Counted from the stretch's first letter, positions 35,434 through 45,018 are shown. The stretch is 64,000 bases of DNA from Algibacter sp. L1A34 (GCF_009796805.1 NZ_CP047029.1:2242501-2306500), one strand, 5' to 3'. Program-made: numbers and translations. Notes: a model not told the origin generated them from the letters alone.

Positions 35434-36969
35434 TTACATTTTTGCTTTATGCTTAGAGAGAACATTGTTTAATATATTTTTAACCATACTTTTTTCATAT
35501 ACAGTTAATCCAATAAACCAAACGACGATAAAAAAGAAACAAGTACTAACAGCTAGCACGACTATAAGCCTAATAAAACTCTCTTCTAAGAAGTAATTAG
35601 GAATGGCTGTGATTAAAATTAAAACTACAAAAGTAAAAACACTTTTAAATACCACATCTTTTAGAAACTCCTTAATAGATAATCCACATTCTATTTTGGC
35701 TATATATAAAGTAAGGATAGCATTCAAAATGGCGTAAATGATAAAAACGACATACAAGGTGTAAGGCGGGTAACCCAGAGAAAATAGTATATAAGCAACT
35801 ATTAGTGGTAAGAAGTTTATAAAGGCTTTATATATTTCGAATTTTTTAATATTACCTACTGCTGCAATGGAAGATGATAATGTACGAAAGAGTTGTTCTA
35901 TTAAATTTCTTGCTAAAAGTAATTGACAGAATATAATGGCGTATTCAGGGACTTCTTTTAACCATAAACCAAAAATATAAGGCATTTCCAATATTACTGG
36001 TACATAAAATATAGTTAATAGAAAAAAACCAACTTTACTACCAATAAATGAAGCTTTCAGCATAAGGTTTCTGTCACCAGCACCTTCGCTTTTTGCTATT
36101 AAGGGGTTTAGTGCTTTAAGCATGGTGCCTGCGAAAGCACCTAATTGTCCAGCGATCTGATTACAAACTCCTTGGGCTGCATTTACCGCTGTACCAAAAA
36201 ACATATTAATTACAATACCTTGGCCATAATTAGTAAGTAAACTGCTAGAAGATCCTAAAAAGCTCCAACCAGCAAAACCGGTCATTTCCTTAAATAATGG
36301 TTTGTTAAAATATTTTTTAAAATTAATAGTTACCTCTTCGTATTTTGTATGACAATATATTTGGCGTATGATTAATAGAAACACAGATAAGGAAGCCATT
36401 AAAAGCCCATACATGTACAATTTATCAAAACTTGTGTAAGTAATAAATAGGGCTATTGCTAATTTTAGGATGGTTTCAATAATACGCAAAATAGCAACCA
36501 GTAACATGTTTTCATGCGCATTAATTATAGCATCATAAGGCACAGAAATGATGGTAAAAAAAGTACTTACTATTAAAAATTGATAAATTAAAATAGCAAT
36601 ATCTAATCTGTTTGAGTCTATTTTTAAGATACCACTGAATAAAAAATAGCCAACAATTTCTAATAAAATAACAACAACAATGGCAATGAAAAAATGCAAT
36701 ACTAAACTTATGTTGAAAATATTTTTTTGTTTTTTAAAATCACCTTGCCCTTGCGCAAACGACATAAAGCGTTGTGAAGCTGAAGCCATGGCCGTATTTA
36801 AAAACGTTAACATGGCTATTGCGCCACCAACAACATTAAAGATTCCAAAATCTTCTGCTCCTAAAGCTGCTAAAACTAAACGTGTAGCATATAAAGACAT
36901 CAGCACGGTGATGAACATTTGTGCGTATAAAATTCCTGTATTTTTTGCTACGCGCTTGGCTTCTTTCAT
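35434..36969 (-). CDS. wzx: Wzx-like polysaccharide flippase (MOP superfamily)
   Basis: A 511-residue membrane protein with about 14 hydrophobic helices. The amphipathic start EAKRVAKNTGILYAQMFITVLMSLYATRLVLAALGAEDFGIFNVVGG matches the MATE/MVF-type polysaccharide exporter, and the internal duplicate motif FLGSSSSLLTNYGQGIVINMFFG is also typical. It would flip undecaprenyl-linked repeat units to the periplasm for Wzy. It is followed directly by the unassigned glycosyltransferase gene and preceded by an LbH gene 104 bases upstream. Confidence 0.92.
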   Translation of the reverse strand: MKEAKRVAKNTGILYAQMFITVLMSLYATRLVLAALGAEDFGIFNVVGGAIAMLTFLNTAMASASQRFMSFAQGQGDFKKQKNIFNISLVLHFFIAIVVVILLEIVGYFLFSGILKIDSNRLDIAILIYQFLIVSTFFTIISVPYDAIINAHENMLLVAILRIIETILKLAIALFITYTSFDKLYMYGLLMASLSVFLLIIRQIYCHTKYEEVTINFKKYFNKPLFKEMTGFAGWSFLGSSSSLLTNYGQGIVINMFFGTAVNAAQGVCNQIAGQLGAFAGTMLKALNPLIAKSEGAGDRNLMLKASFIGSKVGFFLLTIFYVPVILEMPYIFGLWLKEVPEYAIIFCQLLLARNLIEQLFRTLSSSIAAVGNIKKFEIYKAFINFLPLIVAYILFSLGYPPYTLYVVFIIYAILNAILTLYIAKIECGLSIKEFLKDVVFKSVFTFVVLILITAIPNYFLEESFIRLIVVLAVSTCFFFIVVWFIGLTVYEKSMVKNILNNVLSKHKAKM

Positions 36970-37072
36970 TTATGTTTTTAGCTATTAAAGTAATAAGTTC
37001 TAAACAAAGACTAGATTGATTATTAGTACTTAATTAGAACATCTTTCTTAAAGATTAGTTTAAGAAAAATAA

Positions 37073-37813
37073 TTATATATTATTTGAAATTAACTTATTT
37101 GAGATTTCTGTTATAACAGTTGTGTTTTCTTCAATTTTACAATTAGACAAACAAGTCTGATATCCTATAATACATTTGTTTGATATATTAGTACCTTTAA
37201 GCAATGAGGCATTTCTTCCAATCCAGCAATCATTCCCTATTATTACTGGCTTAGTTTTTGGTTTCTCAAATTCATAACCATATACAGGGTAATGCTTTTG
37301 AGCTAATTCTCTTCTAACCTCAGCACTATAAATATTATGGGTGTTAGTATCCCAAATGATAATATTGTAGGATAACTGATTATAATCACCAATTCTAATA
37401 CTTTCATCAGATCGAATTTCAGATCCTTTATTAATGTTATTATAGTCACCAATATTTAATTTGGCATTATATCTTAATAATATTGCTGATTGAATTCTAT
37501 TATTATTACCTAATACAAATTCACCATCAATTCTAATAGAAACATTTGAACTCTCCCCACCATTATTGATGAAATTACCCTTACCTATTTTTGTAGAGCC
37601 CTTAACACTAATATTTGCATTTTTTATTACTGTATTATCATCAATCACAATTTCAGAATACGCTGATATATCAATGTAAGAATTTATAATCTTAACATTT
37701 TTGCCTATTTTTATCGTTGAGTTTTTTGAGCCCTTAATTGTGCTGTTTTGTAATTTAAACCTGTAACCAATTTTGATAAAATAGAATAATCTATAATATA
37801 TCTTCTCAATCAT
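37073..37813 (-). CDS. Left-handed beta-helix acyltransferase
   Basis: A 246-residue LbH protein with an unusually long repeat array: at least seven recognisable turns (STIKIGKNVKIIN, ITIDDNTVIKNANIS-like, KLNIGDYNNINKGSEI, IRIGDYNQLSYNIII) and a WDTNTHN active-site loop near residue 155, then NDCWIGRNASLLKGTNISNKCIIG. Function as sugar O-acetyltransferase is inferred. It is the first gene of the variable block and begins 59 bases beyond a hairpin terminator that separates it from ugd. Confidence 0.85.
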   Translation of the reverse strand: MIEKIYYRLFYFIKIGYRFKLQNSTIKGSKNSTIKIGKNVKIINSYIDISAYSEIVIDDNTVIKNANISVKGSTKIGKGNFINNGGESSNVSIRIDGEFVLGNNNRIQSAILLRYNAKLNIGDYNNINKGSEIRSDESIRIGDYNQLSYNIIIWDTNTHNIYSAEVRRELAQKHYPVYGYEFEKPKTKPVIIGNDCWIGRNASLLKGTNISNKCIIGYQTCLSNCKIEENTTVITEISNKLISNNI

Positions 37814-37871
37814 ATCATTTGGGAGTCTTAAACTTTATGTGTATTATTTTTAAAAAGAAATAGCCGTTTTC

Positions 37872-37896
37872 CAAAAACCTCTCATAGAGGTTTTTG
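37872..37896 (-). terminator. Hairpin terminator inside the capsule operon
   Basis: CAAAAACCTCT (37872-37882) pairs perfectly with AGAGGTTTTTG (37886-37896) over a three-base loop, and on the minus strand the stem ends in a T run (TTTTTG). It stands between ugd and the first gene of the variable block, where ordinary transcription from gmd would be expected to stop, at least in part. Confidence 0.6.
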
Positions 37897-37961
37897 TTTT
37901 TTTGTAAACGGATTTCATTTTTTATCTATAATTGGTGATTTTTGGTTGAACTAAATACTAA

Positions 37962-39395
37962 TTATTTACCAATAGATTTTACTTGAAACCCAATAGATTC
38001 CAAACTCGATTTATCTAAAACATTACGTCCGTCGAATATAAAGGCCGGTTTGCTCATTTGATCGTAAATGCGTTGCCAATCGTAAGTTTTAAAGGCATCC
38101 CATTCGGTTAGAACCGCTATAGCGTGTGCACCTTCTACGGCTTTGTATGGATCGGTTTCTGTTTTAACGTATGTCTCGTTTTCAGTTTCAGATCTTGTTT
38201 CTAAATAATTTAAATCTGCTTGCATTCGTGAAGCCGTTACTTTAGGATCGTAAACGCTAATGTTAGCTTGCTCCTCGATAAGTTGATCGGCTACGTAAAT
38301 GGCAGCAGATTCTCGAGTATCGTTGGTGTCTTTTTTAAAGGCCCAACCTAAGAACGCTATTTTTTTACCAGCTACAGTGTTGTATAGTGTCGATACAATA
38401 TTTTTTGCAAAGCGGTTACGTTGGTGATTATTCATGATAATAACCTGCTCCCAGTAATCTGCAACTTCATTTAAACCTAAGGATTTTGAAATATAGACTA
38501 AGTTTAGAATATCTTTTTGAAAACAAGATCCTCCAAAACCTACAGAGGCTTTCAAGAATTTTGGTCCGATACGAGAGTCCATTCCAATAGCTTTAGAAAC
38601 TTCTTCCACATTAGCACCACTAGCTTCACAAAGTTCTGAAATGGCGTTAATAGAAGAAACACGTTGCGCTAAAAAGGCATTGGCCACTAATTTAGACAGC
38701 TCTGAAGACCATATATTAGTGGTTAGAATCTGTGCTTTGGGTACCCAAGTCGCGTAAACATTAACTAAGGATTGAATGGCTTTAAGACCATCTTCAGTTT
38801 GTTCGCCACCTATTAACACGCGATCTGGATTTTCCAAATCCGTCATAGCCGTACCTTCTGCTAAAAATTCAGGGTTCGATAAAATTTGAAACTTAACACC
38901 GTTGCCTGTATTATCTAAAATACTTTTTATGGCTTGTGCTGTTTTAACGGGTAGAGTAGATTTTTCTACAACAATTTTATCGGTTGTAGCGACTCGCGCA
39001 ATTTGTCTGGCACAAAGCTCAATATATTTTAAATCTGCTGCCATACCCTTACCAACGCCATAGGTTTTGGTAGGTGTGTTTACCGAAATAAAAATCATAT
39101 CGGCTTCGTGAATGGCTTTATCAACATCTGTAGAAAAAAATAGATTACGACCTCTTGCTTCTTGCACCACAACATCTAAACCGGGTTCGAAAATAGGTAA
39201 TTTTGTTAAATCACTATCATTCCAGTCTGCAATACGCTGTTTATTAAGGTCGACTACAGTGACTTTAATATCTGGATTTTTTTGAGCCATGACAGCCATA
39301 GTTGGCCCACCAACATATCCAGCACCAATACAACATATTGACTTGATTTTTTTTGCAGTAGAAAGCATAGCGGTGTTATCTATTTGTGTAAACAT
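37962..39395 (-). CDS. ugd: UDP-glucose 6-dehydrogenase (animal-type)
   Basis: A 477-residue cytoplasmic enzyme that oxidises UDP-glucose twice to UDP-glucuronate. NAD-binding GAGYVGG (24-30), [20 protein letters not shown], and the catalytic cysteine C291 in [10 protein letters not shown] are all present; [16 protein letters not shown] is the signature of the long animal-type UGDH. The length (about 470-490) fits. A related GDP-mannose dehydrogenase is unlikely because of the UGDH-specific motifs. The ATG at 39395 adds ten residues before MLSTAKK; M10 at 39368 is also possible. It is the third gene of the capsule operon, 10 bases from fcl. Confidence 0.92.
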   Translation of the reverse strand: MFTQIDNTAMLSTAKKIKSICCIGAGYVGGPTMAVMAQKNPDIKVTVVDLNKQRIADWNDSDLTKLPIFEPGLDVVVQEARGRNLFFSTDVDKAIHEADMIFISVNTPTKTYGVGKGMAADLKYIELCARQIARVATTDKIVVEKSTLPVKTAQAIKSILDNTGNGVKFQILSNPEFLAEGTAMTDLENPDRVLIGGEQTEDGLKAIQSLVNVYATWVPKAQILTTNIWSSELSKLVANAFLAQRVSSINAISELCEASGANVEEVSKAIGMDSRIGPKFLKASVGFGGSCFQKDILNLVYISKSLGLNEVADYWEQVIIMNNHQRNRFAKNIVSTLYNTVAGKKIAFLGWAFKKDTNDTRESAAIYVADQLIEEQANISVYDPKVTASRMQADLNYLETRSETENETYVKTETDPYKAVEGAHAIAVLTEWDAFKTYDWQRIYDQMSKPAFIFDGRNVLDKSSLESIGFQVKSIGK

Positions 39396-39405
39396 AATAT
39401 TTAAT

Positions 39406-40359
39406 TTATAATTTAATTTTTTTATAAGATTCTTCGTTTGAAAGAAACCAATTATAGGTATTTTGAATACCTTGGGCTAGGGGTGTGGTGGATTGCCAGC
39501 CGATGGTATTCATTTTAGAAATATCCATAAGTTTTCTTGGTGTACCATCGGGTTTTGTATCATCCCATATAATAGCACCTTCGTGCCCAACAATACGTTG
39601 TACGGTTTCTGCTAAATTTTTAATAGTGACATCGGTACCAGTTCCTACATTGTATAAATGTTCAGGGAGTTTATTTTGAACAGCGAAAAGAACGGCTTGC
39701 GCCATATCATCGACATGTAAAAACTCTCGCATTGGAGATCCACTGCCCCATAATGTTACTGTAGCATTATTATCAATTTTTGCTTCATGAAATTTTCTAA
39801 TCATGGCAGGTAATACATGCGATGATTTTAAATCGAAATTATCAAAAGGACCATATAAATTAGTAGGCATTAAGCTTACAAAATCTTTTTGGTATTGGTC
39901 TCTTATCGCTTTACATAAACGTACGCCCGAAATTTTAGCAATGGCATAACCATCGTTTGTAGGTTCTAATGGGCCCGTTAATAAGTAATCTTCCTTTAAA
40001 GGTTGTGGCGCTAACTTAGGATAAATGCAAGAGCTCCCTAAAAAAATAAATTTTGAAACATTATTTTTATGAGCAGCATCGATTAAGTTATTTTGAATTT
40101 GCATGTTTTCTAGCAAGAACTCAAATTGGTATTGGCTATTCGCTAAAATACCACCCACTTTTGCAGCGGCATCTATAATAACATCTGGTTGTGCTTTTAC
40201 GATGAATTCTTGTACTGCATTTTGACTACGCAAATCTAGTTCTGCACTGGTTTTGCCAATAATATTGGTGTAACCTGCGGCTTCTAATGCTCGCCATACG
40301 GCAGAGCCGACCATACCTCTATGGCCAGCTATGTATATTTTTGAATTTTTGTCCATCAT
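39406..40359 (-). CDS. fcl: GDP-L-fucose synthase
   Basis: A 317-residue cytoplasmic NADPH enzyme that epimerises and reduces GDP-4-keto-6-deoxymannose to GDP-L-fucose. The Rossmann motif [15 protein letters not shown], active-site serine in FLGSSCIYP and YAIAKISG (YxxxK) match Fcl. It starts directly next to the gmd stop (40359/40360) and has a second ATG at 40356, so translation is coupled with gmd. The length, 317, is normal for the family. Confidence 0.96.
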   Translation of the reverse strand: MMDKNSKIYIAGHRGMVGSAVWRALEAAGYTNIIGKTSAELDLRSQNAVQEFIVKAQPDVIIDAAAKVGGILANSQYQFEFLLENMQIQNNLIDAAHKNNVSKFIFLGSSCIYPKLAPQPLKEDYLLTGPLEPTNDGYAIAKISGVRLCKAIRDQYQKDFVSLMPTNLYGPFDNFDLKSSHVLPAMIRKFHEAKIDNNATVTLWGSGSPMREFLHVDDMAQAVLFAVQNKLPEHLYNVGTGTDVTIKNLAETVQRIVGHEGAIIWDDTKPDGTPRKLMDISKMNTIGWQSTTPLAQGIQNTYNWFLSNEESYKKIKL

Positions 40360-41478
40360 CTATTCAAAATAATTTAACGTTTTATAGTTACCTTCTTGTA
40401 AATAGCAATCTTTATGCATTAAATGCAAATCGCTTTCCATCATATCTTTTACCAAATCGGCAAGTTCATATTGGCATTCCCATCCTAATTTGGTATTTGC
40501 TTTAGTAGCATCACCAATTAATAACTCAACTTCTGTTGGTCTGAAATATTTTGGATCTACGGCTAAAACTTCTTTACCAATTTCCATTTTGTATTTTTCG
40601 TTAGAACAAGATTTTACATAACCCTTTTCGTTAATACCTTCGCCTTTAAATTCTAATGTTATACCAACTTCAGCAAAACTTAAACGTACAAAGTCTCTAA
40701 CGGTTGTTGTTTTTCCTGTTGCAATAACCCAATCTTCAGCTTCTTCAGCTTGAAGGATCATCCACATCATACGAACATAATCTTTAGCATGGCCCCAATC
40801 ACGTTTGGCATCTAGGTTTCCTAAATAGAATTTATCTTGTAAACCTAAAGCAATTCTAGAGGTTGCTCTTGTAATTTTACGCGTTACAAACGTTTCTCCT
40901 CTAATAGGCGACTCGTGATTAAATAAAATACCATTACAAGCATACATACCGTAAGCCTCTCTATAATTTACAGTAATCCAGTAAGCGTACATTTTTGCAA
41001 CTGCATACGGAGAACGTGGGTAAAAAGGTGTTGTTTCAGATTGTGGTACTTCTTGAACTTTACCGTATAACTCTGATGTAGAGGCTTGGTAGATTCTAGT
41101 TTTCTTTTCTAAACCTAGTAATCTAACAGCATCAAGAATTCTAAGTGTACCAATACCATCTGCATTTGCTGTGTATTCTGGAATCTCGAATGATACATGT
41201 ACGTGACTCATAGCTGCAAGATTGTAAATCTCGTCTGGCTGAATTTCTTTTATTAAACGGATTAAATTCGTACTATCCGTCATATCCCCATAGTGTAAAA
41301 TGAACTTACGCTCCTCAATATGTGGGTCTTGATATAAATGATCTATTCTATCTGTGTTGAATAAAGAAGAACGGCGTTTTAAACCGTGTACTGTATATCC
41401 TTTTTTTAATAAAAACTCACTTAAATAGGCGCCATCTTGGCCTGTTACCCCTGTGATAAATGCTACTTTGTTTGCCAT
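40360..41478 (-). CDS. gmd: GDP-mannose 4,6-dehydratase
   Basis: A 372-residue cytoplasmic enzyme that makes GDP-4-keto-6-deoxymannose from GDP-mannose, first step to GDP-L-fucose. [15 protein letters not shown] (NADP fold), [15 protein letters not shown] with catalytic Ser/Thr-Glu, and [12 protein letters not shown] (YxxxK) are diagnostic. The ATG at 41478 is chosen over an in-frame ATG at 41571: the 31-residue extension would be translated from a GC-rich leader and has no counterpart in Gmd, whose usual length is about 370. It is the first structural gene of the locus, 136 bases after the UpxY-like gene. Confidence 0.96.
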   Translation of the reverse strand: MANKVAFITGVTGQDGAYLSEFLLKKGYTVHGLKRRSSLFNTDRIDHLYQDPHIEERKFILHYGDMTDSTNLIRLIKEIQPDEIYNLAAMSHVHVSFEIPEYTANADGIGTLRILDAVRLLGLEKKTRIYQASTSELYGKVQEVPQSETTPFYPRSPYAVAKMYAYWITVNYREAYGMYACNGILFNHESPIRGETFVTRKITRATSRIALGLQDKFYLGNLDAKRDWGHAKDYVRMMWMILQAEEAEDWVIATGKTTTVRDFVRLSFAEVGITLEFKGEGINEKGYVKSCSNEKYKMEIGKEVLAVDPKYFRPTEVELLIGDATKANTKLGWECQYELADLVKDMMESDLHLMHKDCYLQEGNYKTLNYFE

Positions 41479-41525
41479 TGTTTTGTTTTTTTTTAATTTG
41501 AAAATATATTTGAGTTTATTTGAGT

Positions 41526-41585
41526 CTGATACTAATGTCGGCTCTTCACAGCTCCGCCTCCTGAGTCCCATTACGGCCCCAGTAT
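41526..41585 (-). promoter_or_regulatory. GC-rich leader element upstream of gmd, possible antitermination signal
   Basis: This 60-base block is far richer in G and C than its surroundings. On the minus strand ATACT (41581-41585) can pair with AGTAT (41529-41533) and AATG (41569-41572) with CATT (41534-41537), forming a stem with a GGGGCCGT bulge; the loop holds GGCGGAGCTGTG (41547-41558), close to the E. coli ops sequence GGCGGTAGCGTG recognised by RfaH. It lies between the terminator at the end of the UpxY-like gene and gmd. Function as a recruitment site for the UpxY-like protein is inference. Confidence 0.5.
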
Positions 41586-41591
41586 TATTGC

Positions 41592-41630
41592 AAAAAAAAA
41601 CTTTAAACGAAGTCTAATTTCTGTTTAAAG
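41592..41630 (-). terminator. Terminator overlapping the 3' end of the UpxY-like gene
   Basis: On the minus strand CTTTAAAC (41623-41630) pairs with GTTTAAAG (41601-41608) around a 14-base loop containing the UpxY-like stop codon, followed by nine T (41592-41600). The stem is AT-rich, so termination may be partial, which would suit an antitermination switch. Confidence 0.5.
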
Positions 41631-42075
41631 TAATTTTCATTTCTAAATCCAAAAGTAATAATTGGATTCTATTTTTACTTATTTCTTTTACAAGACCTTT
41701 CTGTCCCTTAAAAGGGCCTGTATTAATATCTAATTTATCTCCAGGTTGAATACTTTCTACACTAGATTCTGTGTTTCCTGTTCCCAACCAATTTTGCATG
41801 ACTTGAATTTCATTATCTCTAACTATAGCAGGTTTACCTAGCCAAAAAAGATAACGCACTACATGGTTAACTTGAAATACGGCATCAAGTTTTTTATCGT
41901 CGGGTTGAACAAACACATAAGACTTTAATATAGGAACTTCTACCTTTTTCTTTCTATCGGACCATTGGTGAATTTCTGTAACTACAGGACAGTAAGCTTT
42001 AATCCCCATTTTTAACAATGCAGATTCAACTTTTTTCTCCGTTCTGGGTTTTACATATATCACTTTCCAGTCCAT
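41614..42075 (-). CDS. UpxY/NusG-like transcription antitermination protein
   Basis: A 153-residue NusG paralogue. The N-terminal NGN domain (WKVIYVKPRTEKKVESALLKMGIKAYCP, then VPILKSYVFVQPD and VVRYLFWLGKPAIVRDNEI) spans about 1-95, and a C-terminal KOW-like domain (GDKLDINTGPFKGQKGLVKEI) about 105-150. Proteins of this kind (UpxY in Bacteroides, RfaH elsewhere) bind RNA polymerase and allow it to read through long polysaccharide operons. It is the first gene of the minus-strand locus, and the arrangement terminator, leader and gmd follows it. It is distinct from housekeeping NusG (about 180 residues). Confidence 0.9.
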   Translation of the reverse strand: MDWKVIYVKPRTEKKVESALLKMGIKAYCPVVTEIHQWSDRKKKVEVPILKSYVFVQPDDKKLDAVFQVNHVVRYLFWLGKPAIVRDNEIQVMQNWLGTGNTESSVESIQPGDKLDINTGPFKGQKGLVKEISKNRIQLLLLDLEMKITLNRN

Positions 42076-42226
42076 TTCTTAATATTGTTAAAAAACAACC
42101 TCCATAGAGATTGAAAGGGCTACATTTTTAATTTAAATCCCCTATTATTCTATTTCTTTTTTTGCTTATTAAATCATTAATATATAATAATAGCAATGTT
42201 AAAAATAGGTGAACTACCGTAAACAA

Positions 42227-42234
42227 CAAACATA
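42227..42234 (-). promoter_or_regulatory. Possible -7 element for the capsule operon
   Basis: Minus-strand TATGTTTG matches TAnnTTTG; the start would fall near 42222, leaving a leader of about 145 bases before the UpxY-like ATG. No TTG -33 box lies at the expected distance. The same octamer recurs at 42559-42566. Confidence 0.3.
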
Positions 42235-43186
42235 CTAACGAAACTAATTTAAATTTTTTCATAATAAATTGGATTTAATTAATAAATATGACCTTAAGGG
42301 AGGATATAAATATTTTAAATAGATTGTATCATACCTCGATTACTGGTTTGTTTTTAATCTATCATTAAACTTCATTTACGCTAAAAAGGAAAGTAATATC
42401 TACCTTTTAAAGTGGATATAAAAACACAGATTAGCATTAAAAATTTCAATTATCTAATAATTATAAGTTAAACTTCCTAAATAAGGGTTTAAAAAGCCAT
42501 TTGTACTTTTAATCATTAAACGAATACGTCGCTATTAATCAGTATTGTTTTAAGTTTACAAACATAGAAATTGTTTTAATAAAATAGGTAAGGGATTTTT
42601 GTAATTCGCTAAAAACACTATTAAAATCGGTTAAAAGCTATTTATTTGCGTTTAAAAGATAAAACATTACGTTTTGTCGATTGTATTTGGGATATTTTGG
42701 GTTTTTGGAGAAATAATAATCTGATTGAAATAGGTTTAAAATTCTGAGAAAAAACGTATTATTTCTTTAAGGAATTATGAAATTCAAAGAAAAATAAAAA
42801 AATACTGCTAAACTCGTAATTCTAATTAGAAAGGCTCTTTTTTTATAAGAATTAATATTTTTTTTATAATAAATTTTTAGGGAGCTATATTCTAGAATTT
42901 CAGCTTTATTTTATCAATAAAACGCTCAAAACAAATAAAATAGGAATTATTTGAAGTCTCTTTTTGTGGTTGTTATGGTTTTTTAAAATTGAATTAGGTT
43001 TCATGACATTATTACTAATACAAACCTAACAATTAACTAAACGCGGTTTTTTTCTTTTGAATTTATAATGAGACGAAATCATGTTTTTATTATTAGAAAA
43101 CTGAGACGGATAAATAATGGAAGGCGTAATTTTGTTTTCTAACTATTTACGGCAAATAAACAATATCTTTCTATAGTTACTTTTAC

Positions 43187-43335
43187 TGGCGGATACACGC
43201 GGGAGCGATAGCAGTGGCATCCTTTTTGCGAATTCTTAAATAGTATTGATTTTACTAAACTTTGTTTAAGGCGAGGTGTTCCTAAAAAAAGCTTTAAGAT
43301 TACTTCGCAAAAAGATATAACGGATAGCGCGGTTT
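43187..43335. repeat. GC-richer inverted-repeat element between capsule locus and pepE
   Basis: TTTTTGCGAA (43223-43232) is repeated in perfect inverted form as TTCGCAAAAA (43304-43313) with 71 bases between. Flanking the arms are GC-rich stretches (GGCGGATACACGCGGGAGCG at left, ACGGATAGCGCGG at right). Blocks resembling these are scattered in intergenic regions of flavobacterial genomes as I recall, but copy number was not checked. It could be a non-autonomous repeat or a transcript end structure. Confidence 0.4.
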
Positions 43336-43393
43336 TTATTCTTCTTAAAAACCCGCCTAAAAAAATATTTAAAAGATTAATTTATAATTCTAG

Positions 43394-44101
43394 CTATTTT
43401 AGATGATTTAGCTCGGTTTCTGGCACGACCTCGTAAGGTGTTTTGTTGTATTCGAAAATGCGGGCTGGTAATTCGCCTTTTAAAACGATAGATTTCCCTG
43501 AAACTGCTAGCCAGCTCCCTTCGCGCAAGCCAACTACGGGGTTTGTATTGAAATTATGGAATTCTTTTATACGGGTTTCGCGCGTTTCGCCCATGTGTTT
43601 GCTATCTGGTAAAGGGTCTAAATAATGCGGGTTTATGTTGAATGGCACCAAAGCCAAAGCATTGAAACTTGGCGGATATATTATAGGCATATCGTTGGTG
43701 TTTTTTATAGTGAGCCCACAAATATTACTACCTGCACTGGTTCCTAAATACGGTGTTCCGGCTTTAATGACGGTGCGTAAAGTTGCGATGAGGTTGTTTT
43801 TATATAATTGATTGGTGAGTACAAAGGTATTGCCACCTCCAACAAAAATAGCTTCGGCTTGGTTTACGGCTTCAACGGGATTATCGTAGGTATGGATTCC
43901 GGTTACGGTTTTATTAATTTTAGCAAATGCGGTTTGTACAAGTTCTGTATACCCATCATGACTTATGCCGCCTGGCCTTGCGTATGGAATAAATAGTATG
44001 CTGTTTGCATCTTTAAAAAAATGGCTTAAATAATCTAGCAGATATTCTAAATAGCCCGACCCGTGTACGGTAGATGTGCTAGCAATTGTTATTTGTTGCA
44101 T
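43394..44101 (-). CDS. pepE: Dipeptidase PepE (peptidase S51)
   Basis: A 235-residue cytoplasmic serine peptidase that cleaves N-terminal aspartyl dipeptides. The nucleophile is S122 in the GTSAGSN elbow; the oxyanion-region motif AIFVGGGNTF and the likely catalytic histidine of INPHYLDP are in place. Cyanophycinase-like S51 relatives exist, but length and motifs fit PepE. It is a stand-alone gene, divergent from the secreted-protein gene at 44212 with 110 bases between. Confidence 0.9.
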   Translation of the reverse strand: MQQITIASTSTVHGSGYLEYLLDYLSHFFKDANSILFIPYARPGGISHDGYTELVQTAFAKINKTVTGIHTYDNPVEAVNQAEAIFVGGGNTFVLTNQLYKNNLIATLRTVIKAGTPYLGTSAGSNICGLTIKNTNDMPIIYPPSFNALALVPFNINPHYLDPLPDSKHMGETRETRIKEFHNFNTNPVVGLREGSWLAVSGKSIVLKGELPARIFEYNKTPYEVVPETELNHLK

Positions 44102-44211
44102 GTGGTTTGGTTTAGTGAGTAAATCTAAATAATTTTATGTTTTTATCGTATATTTTTTCGGTTTTACTTGAAAAATCGTTGTTTATAATGTACTTTTAAT
44201 AAAAATAGAAT

Positions 44212-45018
44212 ATGAAAAATAAATTGCTTTTTTTGGTTTTTTTAATAAGTTCATTAGCTTTTTCGCAAGATTTTCAGCGTTTTAATGTTTCTGGAAAAAT
44301 TATTGTTGAAAGTAGCGATCTTGGTGGTATTACTGTTTTTAATGCATCGGCTAATACGGGTACAATTACCAATGATCATGGAGAATTTACACTTGCCGTG
44401 CGGCTTAATGATGTTATTGAGGTAAGCGCTTTACAGTTTCAGAATATTAAATTTAATGTGAATGAAGCTATTGTAGGTTCTAAGAGTATGAAGTTGTTTT
44501 TGATAGTGGAAATTAATAAGCTCGATGAAATTATATTACTGCCACAAAAACTATCTGGTAATTTGGCTAAAGATATGGAGGTAAGCAAACCGTTTGAACC
44601 TAAATTGGATGCGCTTTATTATGGTATAAAACATAAAGATGAATTTGAGTTTGCTAGTGATTATAGCACTAAAACAGTTAATGATGCTCTTGGTAGGGAA
44701 CATATGCCAATGGTAAATGGGTTGAATGTTGTAAATGTAGTAGACCAGTTATTACTGCCTTTATTTAGATCTAAGATTAAAAATAAGAAAGAAAAAGGGA
44801 TTCCGGAAGTGCCTATTGAGGCTGTTAAATATTACTTTGGCTCGGAGTTTTTAGTCGATAATTTTAATATACCCGAACATCGCGTTGAAGAGTTTATAAA
44901 TTATGTACAACGTAATAATTTTGATTTCAGTTTACTTAATGAAGGTAAAGAAATGGCTTTTTTAGAGCTACTAAACGCAAAGAGTGTTGCCTTTTTAAAT
45001 GCCGAAGCAAAGGAATAG
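44212..45018 (+). CDS. Secreted protein with carboxypeptidase-D regulatory-like domain
   Basis: A 268-residue secreted protein. A signal peptide (MKNKLLFLVFLISSLAFSQD) is followed by a beta-sandwich of the CarboxypepD_reg-like type (about 22-110: FNVSGKIIVESSDLGGITVFNASANTGTITNDHGEFTL). The rest (110-268) is unassigned, with charged helices. It is followed after 85 bases by a paralogue of the same architecture and then by a DUF6702-like gene and an M1 peptidase gene, an order that I believe recurs in Flavobacteriaceae. The role is unknown. Confidence 0.75.
   Translation: MKNKLLFLVFLISSLAFSQDFQRFNVSGKIIVESSDLGGITVFNASANTGTITNDHGEFTLAVRLNDVIEVSALQFQNIKFNVNEAIVGSKSMKLFLIVEINKLDEIILLPQKLSGNLAKDMEVSKPFEPKLDALYYGIKHKDEFEFASDYSTKTVNDALGREHMPMVNGLNVVNVVDQLLLPLFRSKIKNKKEKGIPEVPIEAVKYYFGSEFLVDNFNIPEHRVEEFINYVQRNNFDFSLLNEGKEMAFLELLNAKSVAFLNAEAKE

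Larger units (their letters stand above)
42076..43393. other. 1.3-kb non-coding region upstream of the capsule operon
   Basis: No gene was recognised in 1,318 bases between the UpxY-like gene and pepE, both on the minus strand. It carries two TATGTTTG elements on the minus strand (42227-42234 and 42559-42566), fitting the -7 consensus without clear -33 partners, and a GC-richer inverted-repeat block (43187-43335). The rest is AT-rich. The operon promoter is probably here. Confidence 0.5.

Noticed and set aside
41479-41571. A 31-residue N-terminal extension of Gmd from ATG 41571 ([14 protein letters not shown]...)
   Set aside because: It is translated from the GC-rich leader; family members start at [10 protein letters not shown], giving the usual length of about 370.
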